Of a stretch of DNA of 64,000 bases, positions 1 through 9,059 are shown one piece after another. Under the pieces are notes generated by a model, which did not search any database, was not told where the DNA came from, and worked only from the letters and a program-made list of their open reading frames with translations. Origin of the DNA: Nitrosomonadales bacterium (GTDB lineage Bacteria; Pseudomonadota; Gammaproteobacteria; Burkholderiales; Gallionellaceae); the NCBI GenBank assembly GCA_016208015.1, contig JACQYW010000014.1:108265-172264 (forward strand), in the 5' to 3' direction. Every line of letters starts with the position of its first letter. The first letter of the stretch is position 1. Both the position numbers and the translations under genes were made by a program.

Positions 1-751
1 AGTTGATGTGGTTGGAGTTAAACGGCAGCAACCCGATCTGGAACACCCGCAGCGCCTCCTCCGCGTCGACCTGCTCCGATCCGCTGTCCACGATCTTCTC
101 GCCCTGTACCAGATGCTCGTTGGTCCAGGGATCAACGCACAGCAACTTTCCGATCTCAAAATGGTGCGCCAGCCAGGAAAAGATGAAGGCCGATTTCCCC
201 CACCAGTTGCCAATTTCAACAATATCGCCCCGCACAGCACGGCGAGCAATTTCAAGCAGCGCGTGAAACTTGTCGTCGTCACACATACCCGGAATCATTT
301 CCGTATAGCGGCTCAATCCCGCAATTTCGATTTCGGAAAGAAGCGGGCGGCACGAAACATCCGATGACAAAGGAAGTTGATTACCCGAAAGATAACGCGC
401 TTTTGCAAACGCATCGCGATATCCGCGCAAAACTTCGTCTACAGGAGAGGCATTGGCCAACACCACCCGCGGCAACATTTTGCCCAGATTCTGATTCAGA
501 TAATTCCAGACAACGATATTGGGCGTGTAGATTTCACCCACACCCAGCTCGGTCACAGCTTGCCTAAGCGCCTCATCGAATTCCGGATCTGTCACATAGG
601 GCAGATGCACCCACGCGGGATATTGTTCACGCGCCGTATCATATGCCAGTGACGAAGAGCCGATAACTTCGCGTCCATCCCGCACGCATTTTTTTAAATG
701 CTCCAGCGAGCGCGGCATCCCGGCCGGAAAGATCAGAATCTTTTTGTTCAT
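1..751 (-). CDS. Methyltransferase-like protein, C-terminus outside window
   Basis: Reading frame runs leftwards off the window edge, so only about 250 N-terminal residues are visible. Residues 1-100 look like a small nucleotide-binding fold of the kind that precedes ATP-grasp domains (MNKKILIFPAG start). Residues 178-188 (VEIGNWWGKSA) and VDPW at 206-209 resemble motif I and the acidic loop of class I SAM-dependent methyltransferases. Start: ATG at 751 has GGAA just upstream; an in-frame ATG at 760 lacks a spaced ribosome site. It is the last visible gene of the leftward glycan operon, 18 bases after its neighbour. Exact substrate unknown; the two-part architecture is an inference. Confidence 0.7.
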   Translation of the reverse strand, partial: MNKKILIFPAGMPRSLEHLKKCVRDGREVIGSSSLAYDTAREQYPAWVHLPYVTDPEFDEALRQAVTELGVGEIYTPNIVVWNYLNQNLGKMLPRVVLANASPVDEVLRGYRDAFAKARYLSGNQLPLSSDVSCRPLLSEIEIAGLSRYTEMIPGMCDDDKFHALLEIARRAVRGDIVEIGNWWGKSAFIFSWLAHHFEIGKLLCVDPWTNEHLVQGEKIVDSGSEQVDAEEALRVFQIGLLPFNSNHIN

Positions 752-769
752 TGTTTCCATTCCGGCCGG

Positions 770-1513
770 TTACTCGCCGCGTTCGCACATCAAAAAAATG
801 CTGGCACACAAATCGGGATACTGTTGCCCCAGTTTGTAGCAGCCATCCAGATACTCTTTTGAAACGATGTCTGTTTGCAACAGGCGATCCCACTGGAAAT
901 TCGCCAGCGCCTTGAAAAATATGCCGGATCGATGAACCACCCGCAACCCCGAGGCCACCGCATCGCGTTCAAGCGTATCCAGTGCATAGGTGCGCCAGTG
1001 CCCATGCGCTGCTTCGTCCGGAGTGACCGCCGAGTTGTGCGCAATCAGTCCCATCTTCACGGCAATCTGCCGCGAAGGTGCATTGGCATTCGGGCACACA
1101 AGAAACAATCTTCCACCTTCCGCCAGCCATTCATCGTTGATACGTTGCAACACCGACACGGGATCATTCAGGTGTTCCAAAACATGGGTCAGCACAATAT
1201 TGTCATAGCGCCGGGGAAGCTTCGCTGTTTCGAAAGTCGAGTTGATGAATGTCACCTTGTCAGTCAATCCTTTTCCGGCTTCCTCGATAGCGGATGTCGA
1301 GGCCTCGACACAGGTCACATCGTCAAAATACGAAAGGAGTCTGCGGGTAAAGTCGCCTTTGAAGCTCCCCAACTCGAGCAAGCTGCCTTTTTGGAAGAAA
1401 GGCTCAAACGATTTGATCATGTACGGGTGCATCACATCGAAATCGAAGTCGTAAGCGTACTTGTGGCCATTCGTATCTTTGATTTCGTTGTCGTAGTCGC
1501 GTTTGTTGTCCAT
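770..1513 (-). CDS. Class I SAM-dependent methyltransferase
   Basis: 247 residues. ELGSFKGDF (47-55) matches SAM-binding motif I, and VLTHVLEHL (107-115) with the following GGRLFLVCPN is typical of the UbiG/Methyltransf_11 group. The start at 1513 is chosen because GGGGAA lies about five bases upstream and the preceding acetyltransferase stops at 1515; a longer frame to 1594 overlaps that gene. Substrate not readable from the sequence; its place between a GNAT enzyme and another methyltransferase-like gene suggests sugar or glycan decoration. Confidence 0.82.
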   Translation of the reverse strand: MDNKRDYDNEIKDTNGHKYAYDFDFDVMHPYMIKSFEPFFQKGSLLELGSFKGDFTRRLLSYFDDVTCVEASTSAIEEAGKGLTDKVTFINSTFETAKLPRRYDNIVLTHVLEHLNDPVSVLQRINDEWLAEGGRLFLVCPNANAPSRQIAVKMGLIAHNSAVTPDEAAHGHWRTYALDTLERDAVASGLRVVHRSGIFFKALANFQWDRLLQTDIVSKEYLDGCYKLGQQYPDLCASIFLMCERGE

Positions 1514-1514
1514 G

Positions 1515-1973
1515 TTATTCCCCGATCGCCAAACAAAAATGCCTGCTGCCAGATGGCTGGTACGACCTATCCGCAACGAATCCCATTTTTTCATAGAGCC
1601 TGATGGCCGGCGTATTATTCCCCGACACTTCCAGCCTGATCAGCCGCATCCCCGATGCATTTGCATGCGCTACGCATTGCTTCAACAAGCTCGCGGCGAT
1701 GCCTTTCCCCGTCCATTTCTTCAGCACACTGACGCTGGTGATGTAGGCGATGCGCGCTTCATTATCGTTACAATATGCCGCCACCAAACCGATCAGCATG
1801 CCGCCGGACCATGCCTCGAATCGCACTGCATTGTTGCAGATTTTATTCGCATAGCTCCTAATCTCGATCCGGCTGCTCAATGGCGGCACAAAATCGGCAT
1901 CGCCATCCGACAAGTGCGCGGCGATCTGCGCCGCAGTCGCCTTGTTGGTTGAGTATTCAACTGCTGCGCTCAT
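1515..1973 (-). CDS. GNAT-family N-acetyltransferase
   Basis: 152 residues. Shows the GNAT core: an acetyl-CoA-binding segment at about 80-98 (VSVLKKWTGKGIAASLL) and the C-terminal NNTPAIRLYEKMGF signature at 119-132. It overlaps the stop of the upstream gene by four bases (ATGA arrangement), so it is translationally coupled. Together with the aminotransferase of the same operon it would be suited to N-acylating an amino sugar, but the acceptor cannot be deduced. Confidence 0.85.
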   Translation of the reverse strand: MSAAVEYSTNKATAAQIAAHLSDGDADFVPPLSSRIEIRSYANKICNNAVRFEAWSGGMLIGLVAAYCNDNEARIAYITSVSVLKKWTGKGIAASLLKQCVAHANASGMRLIRLEVSGNNTPAIRLYEKMGFVADRSYQPSGSRHFCLAIGE

Positions 1974-2929
1974 CGTTCCAGCACCGCCAGACCGAACCCG
2001 TGGCGCCCGAACTCGTTGCCGTTATAGAGCAAGTACTGTCTGCCATCGCATTCGAATGCATGCGGATAGCACAACATGTCCGAGTCCCAACCGCCCGGCG
2101 TGACATCGAGCAACGGGTTCTCGTCGTCCCGCGTCCAATTCAGCAAGTCGTCCGACCATGCATGGCCGATACGATAGCCGCGTCCGCTGTTTTTGCGGAA
2201 GTCGAACGACTGGCGATAACAAAAAAACATATGGTGCCGGCTGTCGATCTGTATCACCGTCGGTAGCGCCTGGCTTTCGTCCGGCCCCAGCCTGTCTGCC
2301 ACGATCCGGCGTGCCTCTTCTTTCACCCAGTTGATGCCGTCTGTAGAAGTCGCATGGCCGATCTTGTAGGTGCGATCGGGCGCGGCATCCGGTGAAAACT
2401 TTTTCCAGCCGGTACCGAAGATGTACCACATGTGGAACACACCGCCGACGACCTTCACGAAGCCGTCGCCGACCAGACAGGGCTCATGCAGCGAGGCCGC
2501 CAGCACCGGGCCATCGCCGATACGCTGGAAGGTGAGCCCGTCGTCGCGACTGATGGCCAGTCCGATAGCGGTATCCACCGAGACCGACACCCTTCGATTC
2601 CAGCCGCAGGTATAGCCGTACACTGCATCGCCGTGGCGCATGACGCTCATTGGAAAAATTCCGTGTTCGTCAAAACAACCCAACCCGCCGAGCGGGATCA
2701 CGGTCTTGTCGGACACACGAATCACATCGCGCAAGTTCTTTTGCATATCGACGAAGGCGATATGGCTCAGATATTTTCCGTTGTTCATGTCCACCGCACG
2801 CGTGGAGAAATAGATGCGCACGAAATCGTCAAACACCAGCGCCTGCGGGGACTGGGCAAACTGCACGCATCCGTTCGGCAGCTTGTGCTGCGCCGGATCG
2901 AATATCCTGCCGAGTTTGTTCCACCTCAT
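1970..2929 (-). CDS. Five-bladed beta-propeller glycosidase-like protein (copy A)
   Basis: 319 residues. Repeated blade-like segments such as DDFVRIYFSTRA, FPMSVMRHGD, AIGLAISRDDGLTFQRIG, FHMWYIFGTGWK and HMFFCYRQ resemble proteins annotated as glycosyl hydrolase family 43/32-like propellers. No signal peptide, so probably cytoplasmic. It is a clear paralogue of the adjacent gene at 2933-3895: same length, same blade order and the same C-terminus GRHGFGLAVL. The role in polysaccharide or glycan metabolism is inferred from context; the family contains enzymes and non-enzymes. Confidence 0.75.
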   Translation of the reverse strand: MRWNKLGRIFDPAQHKLPNGCVQFAQSPQALVFDDFVRIYFSTRAVDMNNGKYLSHIAFVDMQKNLRDVIRVSDKTVIPLGGLGCFDEHGIFPMSVMRHGDAVYGYTCGWNRRVSVSVDTAIGLAISRDDGLTFQRIGDGPVLAASLHEPCLVGDGFVKVVGGVFHMWYIFGTGWKKFSPDAAPDRTYKIGHATSTDGINWVKEEARRIVADRLGPDESQALPTVIQIDSRHHMFFCYRQSFDFRKNSGRGYRIGHAWSDDLLNWTRDDENPLLDVTPGGWDSDMLCYPHAFECDGRQYLLYNGNEFGRHGFGLAVLER

Positions 2930-2932
2930 CGT

Positions 2933-3895
2933 TTACTCCAGCCTTCCGTCCAGCACTGCCAGACCGAAACCATGCCGGCCGACCTGATTGCCCAGGTAGG
3001 CAAGCCAGGTCTTGCCATCCAGTTCGAACACATGCGGATAGCTGATCATCTCGGCATCCCATCCCTCTTCCGACACGTCGATACCCGCCCTGGCATCGTC
3101 GCGTTCCCAATCGGTCAAATTGGTGCTGGAGGCATAACCGATGCGGTAACCGTTCTGCTTGCCGCGGTAGTGGCTGCTGTAGCGATAGCAGAAGAACATG
3201 TGATACTTGCCGTTGGCATAGAACACGTCCGGACTGGCTTGCGCTTCATCTTCCTCGATGCGGCTTTCGATCAAGTCCTTGTTTAGCTTGTTCCAATGAA
3301 TGCCATCGTCCGACAGCGCCATGCGGATCTTGTAGACCGGTTCCGCCCGGCCATCGACCAACTTCCACTTGCGCCCGGCGATGTACCACAGATACCAGGT
3401 GTCGTTGAAACGCCGTATCTTGGGCCCGCTCAGCACGAAAGGCTCATCCGGCGAGTACGACAGTACTGGGCCGTTGCCGAGCCGGGTGAAAGTCTTGCCA
3501 CCGTCGCGACTGGTCGCCATGCCGATGGCCACATTGAACGGAACGGATTCGCAGCGAGTCCAGCCCGCATAATAGGCGCGCACTTCGTCGCCGTGGCGGA
3601 TGACGGAAACGGGGTACGTGCCGAACTCGTCGAACTCGCCCAAGCCGCCCAGACCCAGGATCGGCTGTTCGGCGACATGACGCACCTTGAACAGGTCGGC
3701 ACGATCCAGATCGACATAGGCTGAGTAGCTCACATACTGCCCGCTCTCGTCCGCCGGAGGACGGCAGGAGAAATACACGCGCACAAAATCATCGAAGATC
3801 AGGGTTGCCGGGGCTTGCGCGAACTCTTTCAGCCAACTGCGCCCTTCCACCTCCTGCGGCGTGAACACCTTGCCCGATTTTTCCCATTTGAACAT
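2933..3895 (-). CDS. Five-bladed beta-propeller glycosidase-like protein (copy B)
   Basis: 320 residues, paralogue of the gene immediately downstream and only three bases from it. Blade motifs include DDFVRVYFSCRP, YPVSVIRHGDEVRAYYAGW, TSRDGGKTFTRLGNGP, WYLWYIAGRKW and YHMFFCYRYS. The pair looks like a tandem duplication that has since diverged. Proteins of this type recur in O-antigen and flagellin modification clusters; the catalytic status is unknown. Confidence 0.75.
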   Translation of the reverse strand: MFKWEKSGKVFTPQEVEGRSWLKEFAQAPATLIFDDFVRVYFSCRPPADESGQYVSYSAYVDLDRADLFKVRHVAEQPILGLGGLGEFDEFGTYPVSVIRHGDEVRAYYAGWTRCESVPFNVAIGMATSRDGGKTFTRLGNGPVLSYSPDEPFVLSGPKIRRFNDTWYLWYIAGRKWKLVDGRAEPVYKIRMALSDDGIHWNKLNKDLIESRIEEDEAQASPDVFYANGKYHMFFCYRYSSHYRGKQNGYRIGYASSTNLTDWERDDARAGIDVSEEGWDAEMISYPHVFELDGKTWLAYLGNQVGRHGFGLAVLDGRLE

Positions 3896-3898
3896 GGC

Positions 3899-4600
3899 TC
3901 AGATCAACTCATAGTTTGCCGTGATACAAGCCTTCACGGCATCGAGCGGATTGAACATCAACACGTCGACAATCGAAAGCCAGGGCACGAACGGGTCGCC
4001 AAATTGCCCATACTCGAATTCTTTCGACTTGATGAATCTCAACTCGACACCCCTCGCGCGGAACACCTCCCTGGAGTACAGCTCTATGCCGCCGATGGCA
4101 TTCACGTAGGTCGTCGCGCCGACCGCTTCGCACAAGGCAAGCACCCTGTCCTGATTCTTCAGCCCATGATCGATGGCAATGCCGGAAGAAACCAAAATCT
4201 TCGTCGGGATTTCCAGGTGTTCACAGATCCTGGTTATCGAGTGATGCAAGAAACGAAACAGGTTCCGATCCTCAAAGTGCACGATCTGCTCAAGTAACGG
4301 GAACGTCTGCCCGAAATACGGAGCACGCCGGTATGCCTCTTTGAACTGGTTAAGCATTTTTTCACGGTTGAAATCCGCCGCCAGTTCCCGCTCGCACACA
4401 TCCAGGGAATCCGGGCCGCTCTTCAACGGCAGCGTGAACATCACATCCTTGCCGTTCTGCAGCATGCGATTGCGGTTGATCCAGCCCTTCTTTGTGTATT
4501 TGATGTTGTCATACACGATGAACTGGTCGACTGCCGCGATCAATTGGAAATAGCCGATGTAGGGCATGAAGTACGGCTGCATGATGGCAACGCTTTTCAT
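3899..4600 (-). CDS. WbqC-family protein
   Basis: 233 residues. The N-terminus MKSVAIMQPYFMPYIGYFQL followed by DQFIVYDNIKYTKKGWINRN is diagnostic of the WbqC-like family, found in O-antigen, capsule and flagellin glycan clusters and thought to act on sugar or acyl intermediates. It is full length, with the start seven bases after the aminotransferase stop. Family membership is firm; the reaction is not established. Confidence 0.88.
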   Translation of the reverse strand: MKSVAIMQPYFMPYIGYFQLIAAVDQFIVYDNIKYTKKGWINRNRMLQNGKDVMFTLPLKSGPDSLDVCERELAADFNREKMLNQFKEAYRRAPYFGQTFPLLEQIVHFEDRNLFRFLHHSITRICEHLEIPTKILVSSGIAIDHGLKNQDRVLALCEAVGATTYVNAIGGIELYSREVFRARGVELRFIKSKEFEYGQFGDPFVPWLSIVDVLMFNPLDAVKACITANYELI

Positions 4601-4607
4601 CGCACTC

Positions 4608-5726
4608 TCAACGCGCGATCAATTCGACGACGGCATCGACCTGTTCCATGGACAGATCCGGATAGATCGGCAGACAGATCACCTGCTCCGCCACCTTCTT
4701 CGCCACCGGCAGATTGGCGTGAGCCGCCGATGGCATGCCGCGATACATGGGAAAGTCGCTGATCAGGGGATAGAAATACCGGCGCACATAAATGCTGTTC
4801 TCTCGCAGTTTGTTGAACAATGCATCCCGGTCAAGCGGATAGTCCTGCTGCACCAGGATAGGGAAATACGCATAGTTCGCAGCCGTCTCCCCCGCAGCGG
4901 ACAAGCAATGGATACCCCGCACCCCGGCCAGCACCTCCCGGTAGCGGGCGTCGATGACGCTGCGTTTTTGCAGGGCAGCATCGATGCCTTTCAGTTGCAG
5001 CAAACCGAAAGCGGCATTGATCTCGCTCATCTTGCCGTTGATGCCGGCGGCGACCACCGTCACCTCGTCGACGAAACCAAAGTTCTTCAGATGATCGATG
5101 CGCTGCTTGGTCTTGGCATCGTGACAGACGATGGCACCGCCCTCGAAGGTGTTGAACACCTTGGTGGCATGGAAGCTCAGCACCGACAGATCACCGTGAT
5201 TGAGTACGCTGCCATTGCGCCCCTGCACGCCGAATGCATGAGCCGCGTCGTAAATGATTTTCAGTCCGTAGTTATCGGCGATCTTTTCGATTCGATCCAC
5301 ATCACAGGGATGACCGTAGCAGTGTACCGGCATGATGGCTGTGGTCTGCGGTGTGATGGCTGCCTCGATCCTGTCCGGATCGAGATTGAGCGTGACCGGA
5401 TCAATATCCACGAACACCGGTTTGATACCGTTCCAGAGCAGTGAGTGGGCCGTCGCCACGAACGAGTATGGCGTGGTGATCACCTCACCCGTGATGCGCA
5501 ATGATTGCAGGGCAGTGATGAGCGCCACGGTACCGCTGGTGAATAGCGCCACATGTTTGACCCCCAGATAGTCGCACAGCGCCTGCTCCAGTTGATGGTG
5601 GAACGGACCGTTGTTGGTCAGCCACTTGCTATCCCATATCTGTTGCAGATAGGGGATAAAATCCTCCAGCGGAGGCAGCAACGGTTGCGTCACATAGATT
5701 GGCGGATTGTTCTTGTTTCCAGTCAT
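4608..5726 (-). CDS. DegT/DnrJ/EryC1/StrS-family sugar aminotransferase
   Basis: 372 residues, the usual family length. PLP-binding features are visible: SGTVALITAL (64-73) for the phosphate cup, DAAHAFG (Asp160) facing the pyridine nitrogen, and SFHATKVFNTFEGG with the Schiff-base lysine at 189. Expected to transaminate a keto-sugar nucleotide such as a dTDP-4-keto-6-deoxyhexose. The start overlaps the stop of the GT41 gene by four bases. The likely product is an amino sugar that the acetyltransferase and methyltransferases of the operon could modify further. Confidence 0.9.
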   Translation of the reverse strand: MTGNKNNPPIYVTQPLLPPLEDFIPYLQQIWDSKWLTNNGPFHHQLEQALCDYLGVKHVALFTSGTVALITALQSLRITGEVITTPYSFVATAHSLLWNGIKPVFVDIDPVTLNLDPDRIEAAITPQTTAIMPVHCYGHPCDVDRIEKIADNYGLKIIYDAAHAFGVQGRNGSVLNHGDLSVLSFHATKVFNTFEGGAIVCHDAKTKQRIDHLKNFGFVDEVTVVAAGINGKMSEINAAFGLLQLKGIDAALQKRSVIDARYREVLAGVRGIHCLSAAGETAANYAYFPILVQQDYPLDRDALFNKLRENSIYVRRYFYPLISDFPMYRGMPSAAHANLPVAKKVAEQVICLPIYPDLSMEQVDAVVELIAR

Positions 5727-8515
5727 TTTTCTGTCTCCCGCGCAGCATCTGCCATTTCCCGGGTCACTTCGAACGATATCGGCGGCTCATCCGCACACCA
5801 GCGCTGCCACATGATGCGAAGGGCACGAGCCAATCCTTCGGCGATGATTTCCGGTCGGCCTATCGCAGACTCGGAGAAGCGATCCCGCAATCCGGCCCGG
5901 ATATTGGACAGCGCGGCCAGATTGCCCGCCCAGGACGATGCCTTCCGCACAAAATCCGCCGCATCACGGGCGATAAAACTTTCCAGCCCGACATGGCCAA
6001 GTACTGTTGCACCGGTACGCCCGGCGGCAGTGTCGCCCGCCAGGGTGACCGTCGGCACCCCCATCCAGAACGCATGCAACGTGGTCGTCCCGCCGTTATA
6101 CGGAAAAGTATCCAGGCAGATATCGACCTGGTGATGCAAATCCAGATAAGCGCCCATGCCACTGCGTTTATGGAAATCCAGCCGTTCCCTGGCGATGCCC
6201 TCCCGTGTGAAGCAATCAATCAGCATTTCATATTTGCCATCCTCCGGCATACCACCCAGCACCATACGGGAATCAGGCAAAGCGCGCAGCAACTGCGCCC
6301 ACAGGGCAACGACTGCCGGGCTGAGTTTGCTCATCCGGTTAAAGCTGCCGAAGGTCACGTAGCCGTTGTTCAATGCCGGCAGATCATTGACTGGCGGTGC
6401 ATTCCTGCTCGGCAAGAACGGTGCGCTGGCAGGCAAGCGGACGATCTTTTCCGTGAATTGATCGTCGAATTGGCCAGGCGGCAAAGCGAAGCAATCCGAA
6501 AAATAATAATCCATGGCCTGCATACCTGTCGTTCCCGGGTAACCCATCCAGGTTGCCTGCACAGGTGCCGGTTTGCGTGCAAAAACAGGCAGGCGGTTCT
6601 TGGCAGAATGGCCCGAGAAATCGATCAGGATATCGATACCGTCGGCGCGTATCTTTTCTGCCAACGCCGCATCGGGCAGCGCCGCGACCGAATGCCAGTG
6701 CGCGAAATACCCCCGCAACCGCTGGGTGACGCTATCGTTAATGTTATGGGTGGAATAGGCGTGCAGAGACAGTTGCGAAAAGCCGGACAGATGCTCAATG
6801 ACCAGCTCGATAAAATACGCCACCGCATGGTCGCGCAGATCGCCCGAGACGAAACCAATCTCCAGCCGGCGCGAAGCATCGCGCGAATTGCGATGCCTTG
6901 GCCGCTGGACAATGAATGGAGCCTCGAATCTCTCGCCAAATCTGCAGTGCTCGGCAAACAATGTTTTCGCATCCACATTGGCATTCTGATTAAGACAAAA
7001 CAACAGATTGCTGTATGCCTTGGAGAAGTCCGGCTTTATCACCAGCGCTCGCCGCAGGCTGGCTTCGGCCTCGTCCAGTCGCCCCAGGTCATGCAATAAG
7101 CTGCCCAAGTTGCTGTGCGCCTCCGCGATATCAGGTTTGATCTGTAGCGCCTGCCGATAACTGGCCTCAGCTCTATCCTGATATCCCAATGCACTCAGGG
7201 TACTGCCGAGATTGCTGTATGCCTCGGCGTAATCCGGTTTTGCCTGCAACGCCTGCCGATAGCAAGCTTCCGCCTCGTCCAGACGCCCCAGGTCATGCAA
7301 TAAGGTGCCCAGATTGCCATACGCCTCCGCAAGGTCAGGCTTGATCTGTAGCGCTTGCCGATAACAGGCTTCGGCCTCCTCCAACTTGCCAAGCCCCATG
7401 AGAGCGTTGGCAAGATAGTAGTGCGCCTCCCCGAGATGGGCGCCCATTTCCAGCACGCGGCGGTGGATTGTTTCTGCTTCGCCCAATCGCCCCATTTTCT
7501 GAAGAAGGTTACCCAGATTGCTGAGCGCCTCGACGTTGCCCGCATCGAAACGCAGCGCATTCCGCCAGCTTGCCTCCGCTTCTTCCAGTCGCCCCAGATC
7601 GAGCAGCAAAGCCGCCAGATTGTTGTGGGCCTTGACGTAGTCCGGACTGATTTGCAGCGCCCGCCGATAGCATGCATCAGCCTCGGGCAGTTGTCCCATA
7701 TCCTGAAGGGTGGAACCCAGATTGCCGAACGCATGCGCATATTTCGGGTTGAGTTTTATCGCACTGCGGTAGCTGGTTTCCGCTTCACGCAACCGGCCGA
7801 GATGCTGAAGGACGATGCCCAGATTGTTGTGTGCCTCCGCGTCCCCCGGCAATAGCGACACCGTTTTCTGCATTGGGATCAAAGCATCCGTATTGCGTCC
7901 GGCCTGCTGAAACAGCACCCCCTGCATCTTCCAGCCCGCCCAGTGATGCGGAAAACGTTCCGTCATCGTCTTGGCCAGCACTGCCGCTTCCGGGAAACGC
8001 CGCTGGTTGAACAATGCAACCAGGCTCTCGATCTCCCGTGCGGCAGGCTGTTTTCCTTGGTGTGGATGTGATTTTTTGACAGGCTTGCCCTTGCCCTGTT
8101 GTGAATCCGACGGCTGCGCAACCCGGGCGCAGCCTTCAAGGCGCGCCTTCAGCTCCTCAACCTTGTCGCCCTGCAAACCTTGCTGCTGCGCCAGCGCCAG
8201 CACCTGGCGCGCGGTGTCTTGCTGCCCGGTCTGCGCCAGTGCATCGATGTAGCTCAGCCAAAATTGGCCCTGCGCCGGATCGGCATCGAGAGCGGTATTG
8301 AAATAGCCCAGCGCGACGTCCGCCTGCTGCGCCTGCATCGCCAATAATCCCAGATTGTGGTTGGTCGGCGCGTGGCGCGGATCGAGTTGCAGGATGCCGC
8401 GGTACATCTCGTCCGCCTGCTGCGTGCGTCCTGCCTGATGATGGGTGACGGCCAGGACGAACGCCTGTTCTATCGCCTGCGTAACATCCTGATGCGGTGG
8501 AGTACCGGTCGTCAT
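5723..8515 (-). CDS. TPR-repeat O-GlcNAc-transferase-like glycosyltransferase (GT41 type)
   Basis: 930 residues. Residues 10-135 and 165-505 are tetratricopeptide repeats (units ending like YRQALQIKPDLAEAYGNLG). The C-terminal half from about 555 carries the SPINDLY/OGT catalytic region: GFVSGDLRDHAVAYFIE with the conserved histidine, DILIDFSGHSAKNR, VTFGSFNRMSKLSP, and DTFPYNGGTTTLHAFWMG for UDP-sugar binding. Predicted to glycosylate serine or threonine of proteins, here plausibly flagellin. It lies 49 bases downstream of fliE on the same strand and heads the glycan operon. The TPR units are also strongly repetitive at DNA level (7060-7870). Confidence 0.9.
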   Translation of the reverse strand: MTTGTPPHQDVTQAIEQAFVLAVTHHQAGRTQQADEMYRGILQLDPRHAPTNHNLGLLAMQAQQADVALGYFNTALDADPAQGQFWLSYIDALAQTGQQDTARQVLALAQQQGLQGDKVEELKARLEGCARVAQPSDSQQGKGKPVKKSHPHQGKQPAAREIESLVALFNQRRFPEAAVLAKTMTERFPHHWAGWKMQGVLFQQAGRNTDALIPMQKTVSLLPGDAEAHNNLGIVLQHLGRLREAETSYRSAIKLNPKYAHAFGNLGSTLQDMGQLPEADACYRRALQISPDYVKAHNNLAALLLDLGRLEEAEASWRNALRFDAGNVEALSNLGNLLQKMGRLGEAETIHRRVLEMGAHLGEAHYYLANALMGLGKLEEAEACYRQALQIKPDLAEAYGNLGTLLHDLGRLDEAEACYRQALQAKPDYAEAYSNLGSTLSALGYQDRAEASYRQALQIKPDIAEAHSNLGSLLHDLGRLDEAEASLRRALVIKPDFSKAYSNLLFCLNQNANVDAKTLFAEHCRFGERFEAPFIVQRPRHRNSRDASRRLEIGFVSGDLRDHAVAYFIELVIEHLSGFSQLSLHAYSTHNINDSVTQRLRGYFAHWHSVAALPDAALAEKIRADGIDILIDFSGHSAKNRLPVFARKPAPVQATWMGYPGTTGMQAMDYYFSDCFALPPGQFDDQFTEKIVRLPASAPFLPSRNAPPVNDLPALNNGYVTFGSFNRMSKLSPAVVALWAQLLRALPDSRMVLGGMPEDGKYEMLIDCFTREGIARERLDFHKRSGMGAYLDLHHQVDICLDTFPYNGGTTTLHAFWMGVPTVTLAGDTAAGRTGATVLGHVGLESFIARDAADFVRKASSWAGNLAALSNIRAGLRDRFSESAIGRPEIIAEGLARALRIMWQRWCADEPPISFEVTREMADAARETEK

Positions 8516-8564
8516 TCGGTCTTTAACCGGTTGTTGCGGTTGGTCACAAGGGCGTTCATGCCAC

Positions 8565-8894
8565 TCACACCTGCATGTTCATGATGTCGTTATAGGCGGA
8601 CACCATCTTGTTGCGCACCTGCACGGCCGTCTGGAACGAGATATTGGCCTTTTGCATGGCGATCATGGTGTCGGAGAGGCTGACCTTGTCGTCCCCCAGC
8701 ACGAAGGCTTCCTGCATCGCCTGGGCCTGACGCTGGTTCTGGTTGACGCCGTCCAGCGAGGATTTCAGCACATTGGCGAAATCCACCCCGCCCGTGGCGG
8801 CAGTCGGTGCCTGCGCCGGTTGTCCCTGTGCCGCGGCCATCGCGGCACGCATCTGGCTCAACAGGCTATCCACATTGCTGACGTTCATACTCAT
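8565..8894 (-). CDS. fliE: Flagellar hook-basal body protein FliE
   Basis: 109 residues. The C-terminal helix (SLSDTMIAMQKANISFQTAV, then RNKMVSAYNDIMNMQV) is the FliE signature. FliE links the MS ring to the proximal rod and is an export-gate substrate. It is divergent from fliF, as in many proteobacteria, with 165 bases between the two starts. The glycan operon follows on the same strand, so fliE may lead that transcript. Confidence 0.96.
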   Translation of the reverse strand: MSMNVSNVDSLLSQMRAAMAAAQGQPAQAPTAATGGVDFANVLKSSLDGVNQNQRQAQAMQEAFVLGDDKVSLSDTMIAMQKANISFQTAVQVRNKMVSAYNDIMNMQV

Positions 8895-9059
8895 GGCACA
8901 CCTCCGTTATCCATGGCGGCCACTGTACGCGCGCGTGCAAGCCTTCCAGCACGAGAAAAGCGCCCGAAATCCCCCGCTTTTCGGCCTACCGAACTTGTCC
9001 GCCGGGCAGATAATGGCCAGCATGAGGGATTGACCCTTGTTTCCACCGGGTAGAAAAGC

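Noticed and set aside
8895..9059. Promoters in the fliE-fliF divergent region
   Set aside because: Possible -10 and -35 pieces have wrong spacing, and no sigma-54 or sigma-28 box of adequate quality was found.
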